64,000 bases of DNA, taken from assembly GCF_024228675.1 (NCBI RefSeq), contig NZ_CP100461.1, positions 3,717,398 to 3,781,397 of the forward strand. Direction: 5' to 3'. Every line of letters begins with the position of its first letter. The first letter of the stretch is position 1. The notes below the pieces were generated by a model that did no database searches, was not told the DNA's origin, and saw only the letters and a list, made by a program, of their open reading frames with translations. The translations under genes were made by a program, and so were the position numbers. The DNA comes from Salinigranum marinum. GTDB lineage: Archaea > Halobacteriota > Halobacteria > Halobacteriales > Haloferacaceae. Below, one piece after another: positions 25,954 to 34,491 of this stretch.

Positions 25954-26539
25954 TCAGAGGAGGTTCCGGACCCGGTCACGCAGGCCCGACGACGACTCCG
26001 CGCTGACCTCGGTCAACTGGCCCTGGATCTGTTTGAAAAAGCGGTTCACTACCCGGTTCGCCACCGGGTTGACGACGCGCTGGCCCATCTGGGCGACGCG
26101 ACCGAACACGTCCGCCTCGGTCCACCACTCCACGTCGACGCCCTCGTCAGTCTCCGTGAGATGCATCCCCGAGTTCATCTCGAACGAGGAGTTGCTCGCC
26201 CGAGGCGTCCATCTCCGGGAACTCCCGGTGTTCGATCGTCACGATCGTCTCGAACCGCGGCTTGACGCTCCCGACCCCCACCTCCATCAGCGCGGCGTAC
26301 CGTCCCCCCTCGACGAACGCCCGGTCGGCCACCGTCTCGAGGCCGGCCTCGGGGAGCGTCGGGGGGTCCTCGTCGGTCGCCGAGGCTTCGAGCTCGTCGA
26401 AGTCGACGTCGCCTTCGTCGACCCTGACAAGGAACTGACAGCCGGGGAGGGCCTCCTTGATCATTATCGGATCCGAAAGCGCGAGCCACACCTCCTCGGT
26501 CGATACGTCTTCGAGCGTGAACGTGCCGTTGAACTCCAT
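25954..26539 (-). pseudogene. coxG (CO dehydrogenase subunit G, SRPBCC) with a frameshift
   Basis: From 26539 the first frame encodes the START/SRPBCC beginning of CoxG (EFNGTFTLEDVSTEEVWLALSDP...GCQFLVRV) up to FPEMDASGE. The C-terminal half (SNSSFEMNSGMHLTETDEGVDVEWWTEADVFGRVAQMGQRVVN) lies in another frame and ends at 25954. The shift falls near 26195, by one base. CoxG recruits or anchors CO dehydrogenase to the membrane. With coxS/coxM beside it also broken, this looks like real decay rather than a sequencing slip, although that cannot be excluded for a single base. Confidence 0.72.
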
Positions 26540-26819
26540 CGCTCAGTTCACCGCCGGAGCCGTGACCGTCGTCGTGCTCATCGTTATGTCCTCACGGCAT
26601 TACGGTATTTTGTCACGTAATAACTCTTTAGCGCCTAAAAGTAACTACTCAAAGTTATCCCTGCGTGCGGGGGAGTCGGGAGCGTTCCCGTTCGGTTCGC
26701 GAACGTTCCGTCTCGATAGCACTCCCGTTCGACTGGACCGCGTCGCCGGACGCCGACAGCCCCGACACGGAGACTGCCGAATCTGAGTTGTTTTGATCGT
26801 CCGCCACGACGGGGGCGTC

Positions 26820-27110
26820 ATGGACCGCATCTCCGCCCTTCGGAACATCGAGGACGCGCTCAGGACGTTCGAGCAGGGCGAGGCCGACCTCGCGACGACG
26901 GAGCGACAGGTGGTGGCCGTGCTCAGGACGTACGCCACCGACTTCGAGGGTGAAACAGAACTGGCTGCCTACCGCGGCGGCGGCGACGACCGCGCCGAGG
27001 GACTGGTCGTCGTCGCCTCCTCGCCCGCCGAAGCCGAAGCGCGGGTCCGTGACCTCCTGGAGGTCGAGGACCCGACGGCGCTCGACGTCGTCGTCGACCG
27101 CATCGAGTGA
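26820..27110 (+). CDS. 96-aa uncharacterised haloarchaeal protein
   Basis: ATG at 26820. A soluble acidic protein: helical N-terminal half (RISALRNIEDALRTFEQGEADLATTERQVVAVLRTYATDF), then EGLVVVASSPAEAEARVRDLLEVEDPTALDVVVDRIE. It is the first gene of a plus-strand run leading into the MinD-like cassette (27217 onwards), 106 bases upstream of it. Function unknown. Confidence 0.68.
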   Translation: MDRISALRNIEDALRTFEQGEADLATTERQVVAVLRTYATDFEGETELAAYRGGGDDRAEGLVVVASSPAEAEARVRDLLEVEDPTALDVVVDRIE

Positions 27111-27216
27111 GGGCCAGGTGAGGGCCGGCTGAGTGTCGGACTAAGGATCGGTCTGAGTATCGACTGCGATACTCGGGCCGGGAGAGTTTTGATTCCCTCC
27201 GTCCATCCGCCGTGTA

Positions 27217-27555
27217 GTGTTGCTCGTGGTGACGTACTCGCGTGCGGCCCGCACGTCGCTCCGGAACGCCTGCCGAACCCACGACGAGACCGTCGTCAGG
27301 CGGTTCGGGCGCGCGGCCCTGCTCGACGACACCCACCACGGTGCATTCCTCGCGCTCCGTCTCGTGGAGAAACACGGGACGGACGTCCACGTCGAACTGA
27401 CCCGGCCGCTCAACGAGTTCGTCGACGTCCCGGACGCGGTCCGCGAGGCGGCCCGTGCGTACGAGACCCGCGAGTCGCCGAGCACGCCGTACCACGCGTT
27501 CGTCCGGGGGACGGATCACCCGTCACCGTCGACGCTCCGGGAGCGCGAGCTGTGA
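27217..27555 (+). CDS. 112-aa uncharacterised protein, first gene of MinD cassette
   Basis: GTG start at 27217 (MLLVVTYSRAARTSLRNACRTHDETVVRRFGRAALLD). Mixed alpha/beta character with the conserved-looking FLALRLVEKHGTDVHVELTRPLNEFVDVP. Its stop overlaps the start of the next gene by 4 bases (GTGA), giving translational coupling. The promoter region A/T stretch is GAGAGTTTTGATT at about 27182-27194. No domain recognised. Confidence 0.62.
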   Translation: MLLVVTYSRAARTSLRNACRTHDETVVRRFGRAALLDDTHHGAFLALRLVEKHGTDVHVELTRPLNEFVDVPDAVREAARAYETRESPSTPYHAFVRGTDHPSPSTLREREL

Positions 27556-28460
27556 GCTTCGTTCCGACGCGCGTCCCCGCGCCCGCACGCCGTCTCGGTA
27601 CGGTCGCCGTCACGATCGACGGCGTGTGTCGCCGGGGTCGTGCGCTCGATCTCCGCGGGGAAGGGCTCTCGCCCGAGACCGTCGTCGCCGCCGTCCGCGA
27701 GGCGTCGACGCCCGGCGCGACCGTCTCCCCGAGACCGCCCGTTCACGTCGACTGCGAGACGGCTGGCGTGGTCCACGCACACGTCTGCCGCATCCCACCG
27801 GAGACGTTCGATCTCCACGACGCGCTCGTCGCCGCGGCCCGGTCACACGACGTGGTCGCTCCCACTGTGCATCGGCTCGAACGCGCCCGTGCCGAACTCC
27901 AGGAGGTGGCGTACGAGCCGACCGACGTCGACCCGTCGCGGGCCAAACGGCGCGTCGCCGACGCGGAGCGGACGGAACGCCGCCTCAACGAGCGGGTGGC
28001 GGCCCTCCGCGGACGGCTGGACGCGCTCCGGGAGGTCGGTGCCGACGCGGACGGCGTCGAGGCCGAACTCGCCGAGGCCGTCGGCACGCTCACCGAGGTC
28101 GAGACCGACCGGATCGCCGCCGAGCAGCGCCTCGTCCAGCTCGAACGGGTCGCCCGGGTGGCGCGCGACAGACGACAGCGACGGCTCCGGCTCGCCGACC
28201 ACGTCGACAACTGCCGGCGACAGGTCCGCCGTGAACTCGTCGCGAGCGTCTACGACGACTTCGCCGCCGCCGTCGATGCGCTCCCCGGTGACGCCGATCC
28301 CGGCACGGAGCCGTCCGAGTACGCCGGTGACCGGACGACGGCGTCGCTCGCGGTCGCCTGTCTCGCCCGGCTTGACGCGCCGGTCGTCCTCGCCACCGAC
28401 CGTTTCGGTTCCCCCGCGGAGGCCGCGACCCGGCTCGACGCGCCGGTGCTTCGGCTCTGA
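27552..28460 (+). CDS. Uncharacterised coiled-coil protein of MinD cassette
   Basis: 302 residues from the GTG at 27552, which overlaps the preceding stop. An N-terminal globular ~110 residues is followed by a long charged coiled coil (about residues 105-205: RAKRRVADAERTERRLNERVAALRGRLDALREV...) and a C-terminal alpha/beta part (SLAVACLARLDAPVVLATDRF). The coil-with-caps design resembles scaffold or partition-type proteins, but no family is recognised. Cotranslated with its upstream neighbour. Confidence 0.65.
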   Translation: MSFVPTRVPAPARRLGTVAVTIDGVCRRGRALDLRGEGLSPETVVAAVREASTPGATVSPRPPVHVDCETAGVVHAHVCRIPPETFDLHDALVAAARSHDVVAPTVHRLERARAELQEVAYEPTDVDPSRAKRRVADAERTERRLNERVAALRGRLDALREVGADADGVEAELAEAVGTLTEVETDRIAAEQRLVQLERVARVARDRRQRRLRLADHVDNCRRQVRRELVASVYDDFAAAVDALPGDADPGTEPSEYAGDRTTASLAVACLARLDAPVVLATDRFGSPAEAATRLDAPVLRL

Positions 28461-28497
28461 CCGCCCGCCAGTTCATATACGGAGAGGCGGCCAGGGC

Positions 28498-29397
28498 GTG
28501 TATGCCCACGCCGCGACACCGGACGGAGCGTGTGATCGACCGACGGATCGAACGGGGGACCACGACCGCGACTGCGCCCACGACCACGACCGCGACCGTG
28601 GCTCGATCGGTTCTGGCGCGCTCGTGGTCGACTGGCACGTCTCCCGCGTGAACGAGACGACGCTCGTCACGGTTCGCGTGGAGAACACGCGCACGCACCC
28701 TCGGCGGGTCCGGATCGACAACCTGCTCGACGGGCCGGTCTCGCCCCCACGACGACGCGGGGTCGCCGAACGCGGCTGGGACGACGACGGGCTGACGTGC
28801 TCTCTCGCTGGCGGCGAGCGCATGTCGGTCGGCTACGCCTGCCGTGCCCCGCCGGCGCGGCCACCGATCTCCGTCCGAGACGACCCGGCGAACGAGGAGA
28901 CGACACCACCCGCCGTCGAACGCGCCCTCCGTTCGCTCGGCGACCACGCACCGCCGCGCGCCGCACTTCCCGACGACTCCGAGCGACGACCCGACCCCGA
29001 CCGACGCGACGGGCCCGTGCCCGCCGACACGGCCGACGGGGCCGACGCCGTCGAGTCGGCCGCCGACGAGCCCGGATCGAGTCCCGCCGCGAACGCCGGG
29101 ATCGACGAGGTGGAGTCCGCGGCGCACGGTGACCGCTCGCCGCCGTCCGTTCCGACGACGGTCGCCGCGTGGTTCGCTGCGGTCGAGGCCCGGCTCGAAA
29201 CCGCGGACCGGCTCGCCGGGGATCTCCGGGAGGCGACGCCGGTCGTCGCGTCGCTCGGTGGGCGGGCGGGCGTCGAGACGCTCGCAGCGACGCTCGACGA
29301 CGACTCGGCGGCGCTCCGTCGCGTCGCCGTACGCGCGACCGCGCTCGCCGACCGGGTCGACGAGACCGACGTCCCCGACGTGGGAGGGAACCAGTGA
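28498..29397 (+). CDS. Uncharacterised protein with beta-domain and disordered middle
   Basis: From the GTG at 28498, 299 residues; another in-frame GTG at 28624 (VDWHVSRVNETT) is equally possible and would remove a His/Asp-rich opening. An immunoglobulin-like beta segment (NETTLVTVRVENTRTHPRRVRIDNLLDGPV SPPRRRGV) is followed by a long Pro/Asp/Glu-rich disordered middle and a helical C-terminus (TVAAWFAAVEARLETADRLAGDL). Overlaps the MinD-like gene by 4 bases (GTGA). Confidence 0.6.
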   Translation: MYAHAATPDGACDRPTDRTGDHDRDCAHDHDRDRGSIGSGALVVDWHVSRVNETTLVTVRVENTRTHPRRVRIDNLLDGPVSPPRRRGVAERGWDDDGLTCSLAGGERMSVGYACRAPPARPPISVRDDPANEETTPPAVERALRSLGDHAPPRAALPDDSERRPDPDRRDGPVPADTADGADAVESAADEPGSSPAANAGIDEVESAAHGDRSPPSVPTTVAAWFAAVEARLETADRLAGDLREATPVVASLGGRAGVETLAATLDDDSAALRRVAVRATALADRVDETDVPDVGGNQ

Positions 29398-30101
29398 TCC
29401 TCGCCGTCGTGGGCGGGAAGGGCGGGGTCGGCAAGTCGACGCTCGCGTACAACGTCGGCGCGGCGCTGGATTCGCGCGAGTGGCGTCGCTCGGCAGCGTC
29501 CGCTTCCGGCGGGGCCGTCGTCGTCGACGCTGACCTCGGGATGGCGGACCTGCCGTTCGCGCGCGGACCGGACCTCCACGACGTGCTGGCCGGCCGCGCG
29601 TGTCCCGTCGAAGCGGTCCGCGAGGGACCGGTCCGTGTCCTCCCGTGCGGGCGCTCGCTCGCCGGCGCACGGGCGGCCGACCTCGGCCGTCTCGACGATG
29701 CCATCCGTGCCGTCGAACGGGAGTTCGGCGACGTCGTCGTCGACTGTCCGGCCGGGATGCGCGCCGACGCGGGCGTCCCGCTCGCCGTCGCCGACGCCTG
29801 CCTCCTCGTCGCTTCGCCGGCACCGTTCGCCGTGGCCGACGCGGTCCGGACGCGGGAACTCACCCGCGAACTCGACTGCGGGCTCGTCGGCGTCGCACTC
29901 AACCGCGCCGACGACGCCGACGCGAAGGCGGCCGAGACGTTCGAACGAATCCTCGGTGCCCCGGTCACGCGTGTTCCGACCGACGCGGCCCTCGGCCGAT
30001 CAGTCGAGACCGGGCAGCCAGTCGCCGTCGACTCCGACGGGGCTGTTGTCGACGCGCTCGATCGACTGGGCGACGCCGTCCGGGCCGCAAAACGAGTCTG
30101 A
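29394..30101 (+). CDS. MinD/ParA-like P-loop ATPase
   Basis: 235 residues with the deviant Walker A motif GGKGGVGKST at residues 7-16, both lysines present, then DADLGMADL and the DVVVDCPAG Walker B region. Such ATPases cycle on membranes or DNA to position cell machinery or cargo; a C-terminal MinD membrane helix is not obvious. It is the last gene of a cassette coupled by overlap to the coiled-coil and beta-domain genes, so those are its likely partners. GTG start overlaps the previous stop. Confidence 0.88.
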   Translation: MILAVVGGKGGVGKSTLAYNVGAALDSREWRRSAASASGGAVVVDADLGMADLPFARGPDLHDVLAGRACPVEAVREGPVRVLPCGRSLAGARAADLGRLDDAIRAVEREFGDVVVDCPAGMRADAGVPLAVADACLLVASPAPFAVADAVRTRELTRELDCGLVGVALNRADDADAKAAETFERILGAPVTRVPTDAALGRSVETGQPVAVDSDGAVVDALDRLGDAVRAAKRV

Positions 30102-30203
30102 GCTCCGCCGTCTTCTCTCTCACTTCCGGGTCGAGGCCCGTCGGTGGCGACGAGTCGCCTCCCGCGAGTCGACGCGGTGTCCGTCCGACCGCACGAACCG
30201 TGG

Positions 30204-31067
30204 TTACTCCTCGGACCGCAGGTCGGTGTAGGTGTTCCGAACGGTCACCGGCGTCACGTCGGCGACGTCGGCGGCGGTCGCCTGGGTGACGTCGCCACCG
30301 AGGTCGCACGAGGCGGTGTACAGGCAGGCGGCGGCGACGCCGCTCGGGTTCCGCCCCGACGCGACCCCCGTCTCGGTACAGCTGACGGCGTACTCGCGGG
30401 CTCGGCGCTCGGTCTCCGCGTCGACACCGAGCCGCGTGGCGTACCGCGGGATGTACTCGGCCGGATCGATCGGGCCGGTTGGGAGCCCGAGCTCGCGGTT
30501 CAGCGCGTCGTAGGCGGCCCGGAGTTCGCCCCGGTCCGCACGCGCCTCGGCGACGACTTCCTCAATGGTCCGCGAGACACCCTGGACGCGGCAGGCGGCG
30601 TACACCGCGGCGGCGAACCCCTCCAACGACCGTCTGCGGACGATGTCGGCGGACTGGGCGGATCTAAAGAGCGTCGACGCCATCTCGCAGATGTGCGTCG
30701 GGAGCGACAGCCCGGCCGTGACGCTCCGGATCTCGGTGAAGACGTACACCTGGTTCCGCTCGCGCTTGGTCGAGATCTGTGCCCGGTTGTGCTGGACGCG
30801 CATCCGTGCGAGCTGCCGACGCTTGCGCCCCTTGACCCGCGTCGACCGGCCGATCTCGGTCGAGAGCCCCCGGTCGTGGCGCGACCGCGTCAGCGGCGCG
30901 CCGGTCCGTTCGCGGGAGGGTCCGTCGGGGAACGACCGCCACTCTGGGCCGTGGTCGATGTGGTCCGCGGACACGACGAGACCGCACTCCGCACACACCG
31001 TCTCGCTCGCGTCCGTGTTCAGTCGTCCGTCGCATTCGGGACAGCCGGTCTGGGTCACCGTGCTCAT
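30204..31067 (-). CDS. tfb: Transcription initiation factor TFB
   Basis: 287 residues: N-terminal zinc ribbon (C9-x2-C12, C25-x2-C28), a B-finger/linker region and two cyclin folds (HICEMASTLFRSAQSADIVRRRSLEGFAAAVYAACR and the C-terminal repeat SGRNPSGVAAACLYTASCDLGGDVTQATAADVADVTPVTVRNTYTDL). TFB recruits RNA polymerase to TBP-bound promoters; haloarchaea carry several paralogs with different target sets. It sits between the MinD cassette and a divergent HTH-like gene. Slightly shorter than typical TFBs (~300-320). Confidence 0.92.
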   Translation of the reverse strand: MSTVTQTGCPECDGRLNTDASETVCAECGLVVSADHIDHGPEWRSFPDGPSRERTGAPLTRSRHDRGLSTEIGRSTRVKGRKRRQLARMRVQHNRAQISTKRERNQVYVFTEIRSVTAGLSLPTHICEMASTLFRSAQSADIVRRRSLEGFAAAVYAACRVQGVSRTIEEVVAEARADRGELRAAYDALNRELGLPTGPIDPAEYIPRYATRLGVDAETERRAREYAVSCTETGVASGRNPSGVAAACLYTASCDLGGDVTQATAADVADVTPVTVRNTYTDLRSEE

Positions 31068-31191
31068 ACTCGAAACTCGGTCCCGATCGGATACTTAAAC
31101 ACGTGAGGAACACGGCGCTGATGCCCTCTGCGCGCCGATCGAACGTACCGGTAACCGATACGTACCGCATTCGAAGACTGTCCCTCGCACG

Positions 31192-31203
31192 ACTATTTAT
31201 TAG
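31192..31203 (+). promoter_or_regulatory. TATA element of the gene at 31226
   Basis: ACTATTTATTAG, 23-34 bases upstream of the ATG at 31226, in a 158-base divergent region with tfb. Placement fits a leaderless transcript. Confidence 0.6.
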
Positions 31204-31225
31204 CCGGGCCGTCGGACAAACTCAC

Positions 31226-31741
31226 ATGGCTCTGTCGGACATCGCGGCCGGCATCGAGGTCACCACAGCGCAACGCGACCGTGGTGTCCCGACCGTCGAC
31301 GGGACGGACACCGACCTCGAAGACCGGCTCGCGGCCCACGCGGAGCGGCTTCCGTGCTCGCCGTCGGCCGCGGCAACCGTCCTCGAAACGTACACGCGCG
31401 GGGTGCGCGTCGGCGCGGCCGCCCGCCGTGCTGACGTCGCCCCGATGACCGCCGCGAAGACGCTTCACCTCTGCGGCGAGTCGGGTCTCTCACCTCTCGG
31501 CCCGACGGCCCGACGGATCGTCCGCGACTGGCTCGCGGGCGAGCTCTCCCGCGCCGACGCCGTCGCGCTCACGGGTGCCGACGCGACCGAGTTCGCACTC
31601 GCGGCCTACCTGGAATCGCACGATCCCGTTCCCACCCTCGTCGAGGCCGCCGAGGCGGCCCTCACCCCCCAGCGGAACGCGAGCGTCACGAAACGCGAAA
31701 CGCTCGCCGAGACGATGACCGACGCGGCCGACTTCGTCTGA
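31226..31741 (+). CDS. Uncharacterised helical, HTH-like protein
   Basis: 171 residues. The central region (SPSAAATVLETYTRGVRVGAAARRADVAPMTAAKTLHLCGE) reads as tandem short helices with helix-turn-helix-like spacing. No metal or catalytic motif. Divergent from tfb with its own TATA box. Possibly a DNA-binding partner of this block; that is inference. Confidence 0.6.
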   Translation: MALSDIAAGIEVTTAQRDRGVPTVDGTDTDLEDRLAAHAERLPCSPSAAATVLETYTRGVRVGAAARRADVAPMTAAKTLHLCGESGLSPLGPTARRIVRDWLAGELSRADAVALTGADATEFALAAYLESHDPVPTLVEAAEAALTPQRNASVTKRETLAETMTDAADFV

Positions 31742-31795
31742 ACCGGTCGGCGTCGGCCCCTCCGCCGGGGAGCAACGCGGCTCGGTGGCGGCTCG

Positions 31796-32533
31796 TTACT
31801 GCCGACGGAACACCTCGCCGACGCCACCGAGGAGTCCGTTCGATTCGCCCACGGCGGCCACGTCACGCTCGACGAGTTCGGCGACGAGCCTCTCGATCGC
31901 GCGCCCGTACCGCTCGTCCGTGAGACAGCCCGGGACGGTCGTCTCCGTCTCCGGAAGCACCACGTCGGCGGCTCCCGACTCGTCGGTGCCGCCCGTCGCC
32001 ACGAGGAGGTCCGCCGCCGTCCCGAGATCCGCCAGTCGCTCGCGGAGGCGAGCCGTCGCGTCCACCCCGCGGTCGCCGACCGGCGCGACCGCCCCGACCC
32101 GCTCGCAGGTCGTGGCCGCGGCCACCGCCTGGTTCGCCGCGATCGGCGGCACGTCGACGAGCACGTGGTCGAACGTCGCGGTGGCCTCTTCGATCCGTCC
32201 CTCGAAGCGACGGGCGGCCTCGACGCGTTTCGCCCGGGCCAGTCGCTCGAAGGGTGCGTCGACGGGACAGCACGTGACCCGTCCGTCGGTTCCCGCGTCG
32301 AGGTCGGCCAGTCCGGTCGAGAGCGACTCCTCGGCACGGTCCGTCACGAGAGCCGTGAGATCCGGGTCGATCCGCCCCGGGAGGTAGTCCCCGAGCCCCT
32401 GCGTCGCGTACGCGGCGTCGAGAACCGCCACGTCGGCCCCGTCGGCCGCGAGCGCGACGGCGACTTCGAGGGTTGTTCTGGTGGTTCCCACGCCGCCGGC
32501 CACGCCGACGAGTGCCGCCGTCGTGTACGTCAT
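31796..32533 (-). CDS. MinD-like ATPase homolog lacking the Walker A lysine
   Basis: 245 residues with clear MinD/ParA architecture: N-terminal LVGVAGGVGTTRTTLEVAVALAA, then VLDAAYATQGLGDYLPGR (switch region) and FDHVLVDVPPIAAN. In the P-loop the catalytic lysine position of GGxGKT is occupied by threonine (GGVGTTRTT), so ordinary ATP hydrolysis is doubtful. Similar variants occur in other haloarchaeal proteins to my knowledge. Located convergent with the HTH-like gene; start ATG at 32533. Confidence 0.8.
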   Translation of the reverse strand: MTYTTAALVGVAGGVGTTRTTLEVAVALAADGADVAVLDAAYATQGLGDYLPGRIDPDLTALVTDRAEESLSTGLADLDAGTDGRVTCCPVDAPFERLARAKRVEAARRFEGRIEEATATFDHVLVDVPPIAANQAVAAATTCERVGAVAPVGDRGVDATARLRERLADLGTAADLLVATGGTDESGAADVVLPETETTVPGCLTDERYGRAIERLVAELVERDVAAVGESNGLLGGVGEVFRRQ

Positions 32534-32710
32534 ACCCGACGTGTCGCACCACTGGCCAAAAACGCTCGGGCGTGGCTCTCGGGGTTGATACTCACGGCTG
32601 ACGCGTCGCTTCGCTCCCGCCCCCGCCGAATGGTGCCCTCCCGGTTCGCGTCGTCCGAGCCGTGACCCGGGTACGGCGTGGTTCGGGGGATGGAGACCGA
32701 CCAAATACGA

Positions 32711-32726
32711 TTATAACTAATTACTC
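32711..32726. promoter_or_regulatory. Shared 16-base A/T-rich motif, copy 1
   Basis: TTATAACTAATTACTC, identical to 41205-41220. After one mismatch the next four bases (AATA) also match. It looks like a promoter core; no gene of normal size follows here. Confidence 0.5.
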
Positions 32727-33111
32727 GAATAATTCTCCGTCAAATGGGGGCGTCGTCCCGGACCGTCCCTCCGCGTACCCCCGAGAGCAGATCGAGGCCT
32801 GCTCATCGCTCATAACGGCCGATGAATCGGTCTAGAGCCGCTGACTGTCCGGATAGGGACATCAACCGGCCGATCGTTCGTCGGCGGTGGAGACACGCCC
32901 GCTGACTCGCACCGCCGACCGAAGAGGCGCGCATCACGCTGGAGCCTCTCCGGACGATTGGCGGCCCCTAAGGCCCGCAAGCAGCGGTATCGCTGGCGAA
33001 GTCGACGGCCACGGCGACGACAGACACCGGTTCGACACGGACGGCGACTGTCGATCCGGAGTGGAGGTCGAACCGAGGACCACGATTCGGCCTTCCACAA
33101 ACTTATGAGTA

Positions 33112-33127
33112 TTTGATTCTAATCAAA
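33112..33127. promoter_or_regulatory. 7-2-7 palindrome in A/T-rich stretch
   Basis: TTTGATT-CT-AATCAAA, perfect, about 180 bases downstream of the halocyanin gene stop. Operator, terminator or unused promoter cannot be distinguished. Confidence 0.35.
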
Positions 33128-33306
33128 ATCGCGTTCACACCGGGGACCGACTCGCCGCAGACACACGCGACACGCAGACTCACTGATCGAGTCACGGCCG
33201 CTGGACCGGCGCGTCCGGACGACGCCGAGGGTGCCTGTCCGAACGTGTGTGCGCTCCGTCATCGGTCGGCCTCCACCGGTCGGTCCTCGTTGTTCGCGGC
33301 CACGAC

Positions 33307-33999
33307 TCACTCGGCCTCGTAATCACCGCCGTACTTCAGGAAGAAGTACGAGAGGAAACTCACGGAGAGCAGCGCGATCGCGGAGGCGAGCGCGATCACC
33401 ATCGCGGCGTCCGGCACGGTCGGGACGGAGGGCCCACCGTCACCGCCCTGTTGCTCCGTCGTGACCGTGAGGGACGCGACCATGCCGACCGCCTCGTGCG
33501 GCACGCAGAAGTAGCCGTACTCGCCTTCGACGTCGAACGTGTGTTCGTACGACTCGCCGCCGGCGACGTCCCCCTGCTGTGGGTACGACTGGCGAGCGGC
33601 CTGTTCGTTCTCGAGGTCTCCCGACGAGAAGAACTCGGCTTCTCCGGGGATCTCGTCCTCGTACGCGGTCACCGAGTGCCCGACCTGTCCGACGTTCTCC
33701 CAGACGACCGTCGTCCCCGGCGCGACCGTCGTCTCGTCCGGGTCGAACACGAGTTCGTCGGTCATGTCGATCGTCACGGTACCCCCACCACCCCCGTCAC
33801 CGGCTTCGGTCCCACCCCCAGTTTCGGTCCCGCCACCCGTCTCGGCCCCGCCCCCCGTTTCGGTTCCACCACCGGTTTCGGTTCCACCACCGTCGTCCTG
33901 TGCCGCCGCTCCCCCCGCGACGCCCGCGACGCCCGCGGTGATCGCCGAGGCGCGGAGGAACTCACGCCGCGAGACGGCCGTCTCCGACTCAGAACCCAT
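33307..33999 (-). CDS. Halocyanin-type blue copper protein, Tat-exported
   Basis: 230 residues: Tat signal with SRREFLRASAITAG, a low-complexity Gly/Glu/Thr spacer with five GGGTE/GGGAE units (residues ~37-68), a cupredoxin domain with the complete type 1 copper ligands H108, C165, H168 and M173, and a C-terminal transmembrane helix (residues ~197-221). Halocyanins shuttle electrons at the cell surface; this one is tethered by its tail rather than by an N-terminal lipid. Single gene. Start at 33999. Confidence 0.93.
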   Translation of the reverse strand: MGSESETAVSRREFLRASAITAGVAGVAGGAAAQDDGGGTETGGGTETGGGAETGGGTETGGGTEAGDGGGGGTVTIDMTDELVFDPDETTVAPGTTVVWENVGQVGHSVTAYEDEIPGEAEFFSSGDLENEQAARQSYPQQGDVAGGESYEHTFDVEGEYGYFCVPHEAVGMVASLTVTTEQQGGDGGPSVPTVPDAAMVIALASAIALLSVSFLSYFFLKYGGDYEAE

Positions 34000-34235
34000 A
34001 CACTCAGACCGTGACGAAGCCGCAAAACGTTTTCTTCGGAGCGACCGACCGGTCGCGATCCGTGACGGTCGAGGACGCCGTGCGCGCCGGACTGACCCGG
34101 TCGGGTCTCGAACGCTCGCCGGTTCGATCGCGTGCGGGTCGCGCGCGGTGTGCGCGGGGCTCGCTCCCGTCGGGGAGGGTGCCGCGTCTCCGGCCCTGGC
34201 GCAGGATTAAGCCGCTGGCCGTGCTGGTAACGCAC

Positions 34236-34370
34236 ATGACCGAGCGAGCGGAGCGCGCCGACGAACTGCCGTACGAGTGCGACCTCTGCGACGAGCGGTT
34301 CGCGACGCGGGCGGAACTGAAAGACCACGTGTGGGAGTACCACGAGCTGGACGGCGATATCACGCCGTAA
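34236..34370 (+). CDS. 44-aa single C2H2 zinc-finger protein
   Basis: MTERAERADELPYECDLCDERFATRAELKDHVWEYHELD: one C-x2-C ... H-x4-H finger, the length of a minimal zinc finger. Acidic ends are typical of haloarchaeal micro-proteins. A close relative (52 aa) lies at 35988-36146, flanking the CBS gene. Its role is unknown. Confidence 0.78.
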   Translation: MTERAERADELPYECDLCDERFATRAELKDHVWEYHELDGDITP

Positions 34371-34491
34371 CGCGGTCCCGACGAGGGTCGCGGAGGTCGG
34401 GAACGCCGGCGACAACCGGGGACGAGAGCACCGGGAGCCGCCACTGGCGGCCGTCGACAAGATTGAAGCGACACTCGGTCGTACGTCGGGT

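Larger units (their letters stand above)
32534..33306. other. Gene-free stretch with A/T-rich elements
   Basis: 773 bases. It contains the 16-base motif TTATAACTAATTACTC (32711-32726), which recurs at 41205-41220, and a perfect palindrome at 33112-33127. Only a 23-codon frame follows the motif (ATG 32744). No convincing gene, tRNA or repeat element. Confidence 0.55.

Noticed and set aside
32744-32815. A 23-codon frame after the first motif copy
   Set aside because: Too short and with no recognisable feature.
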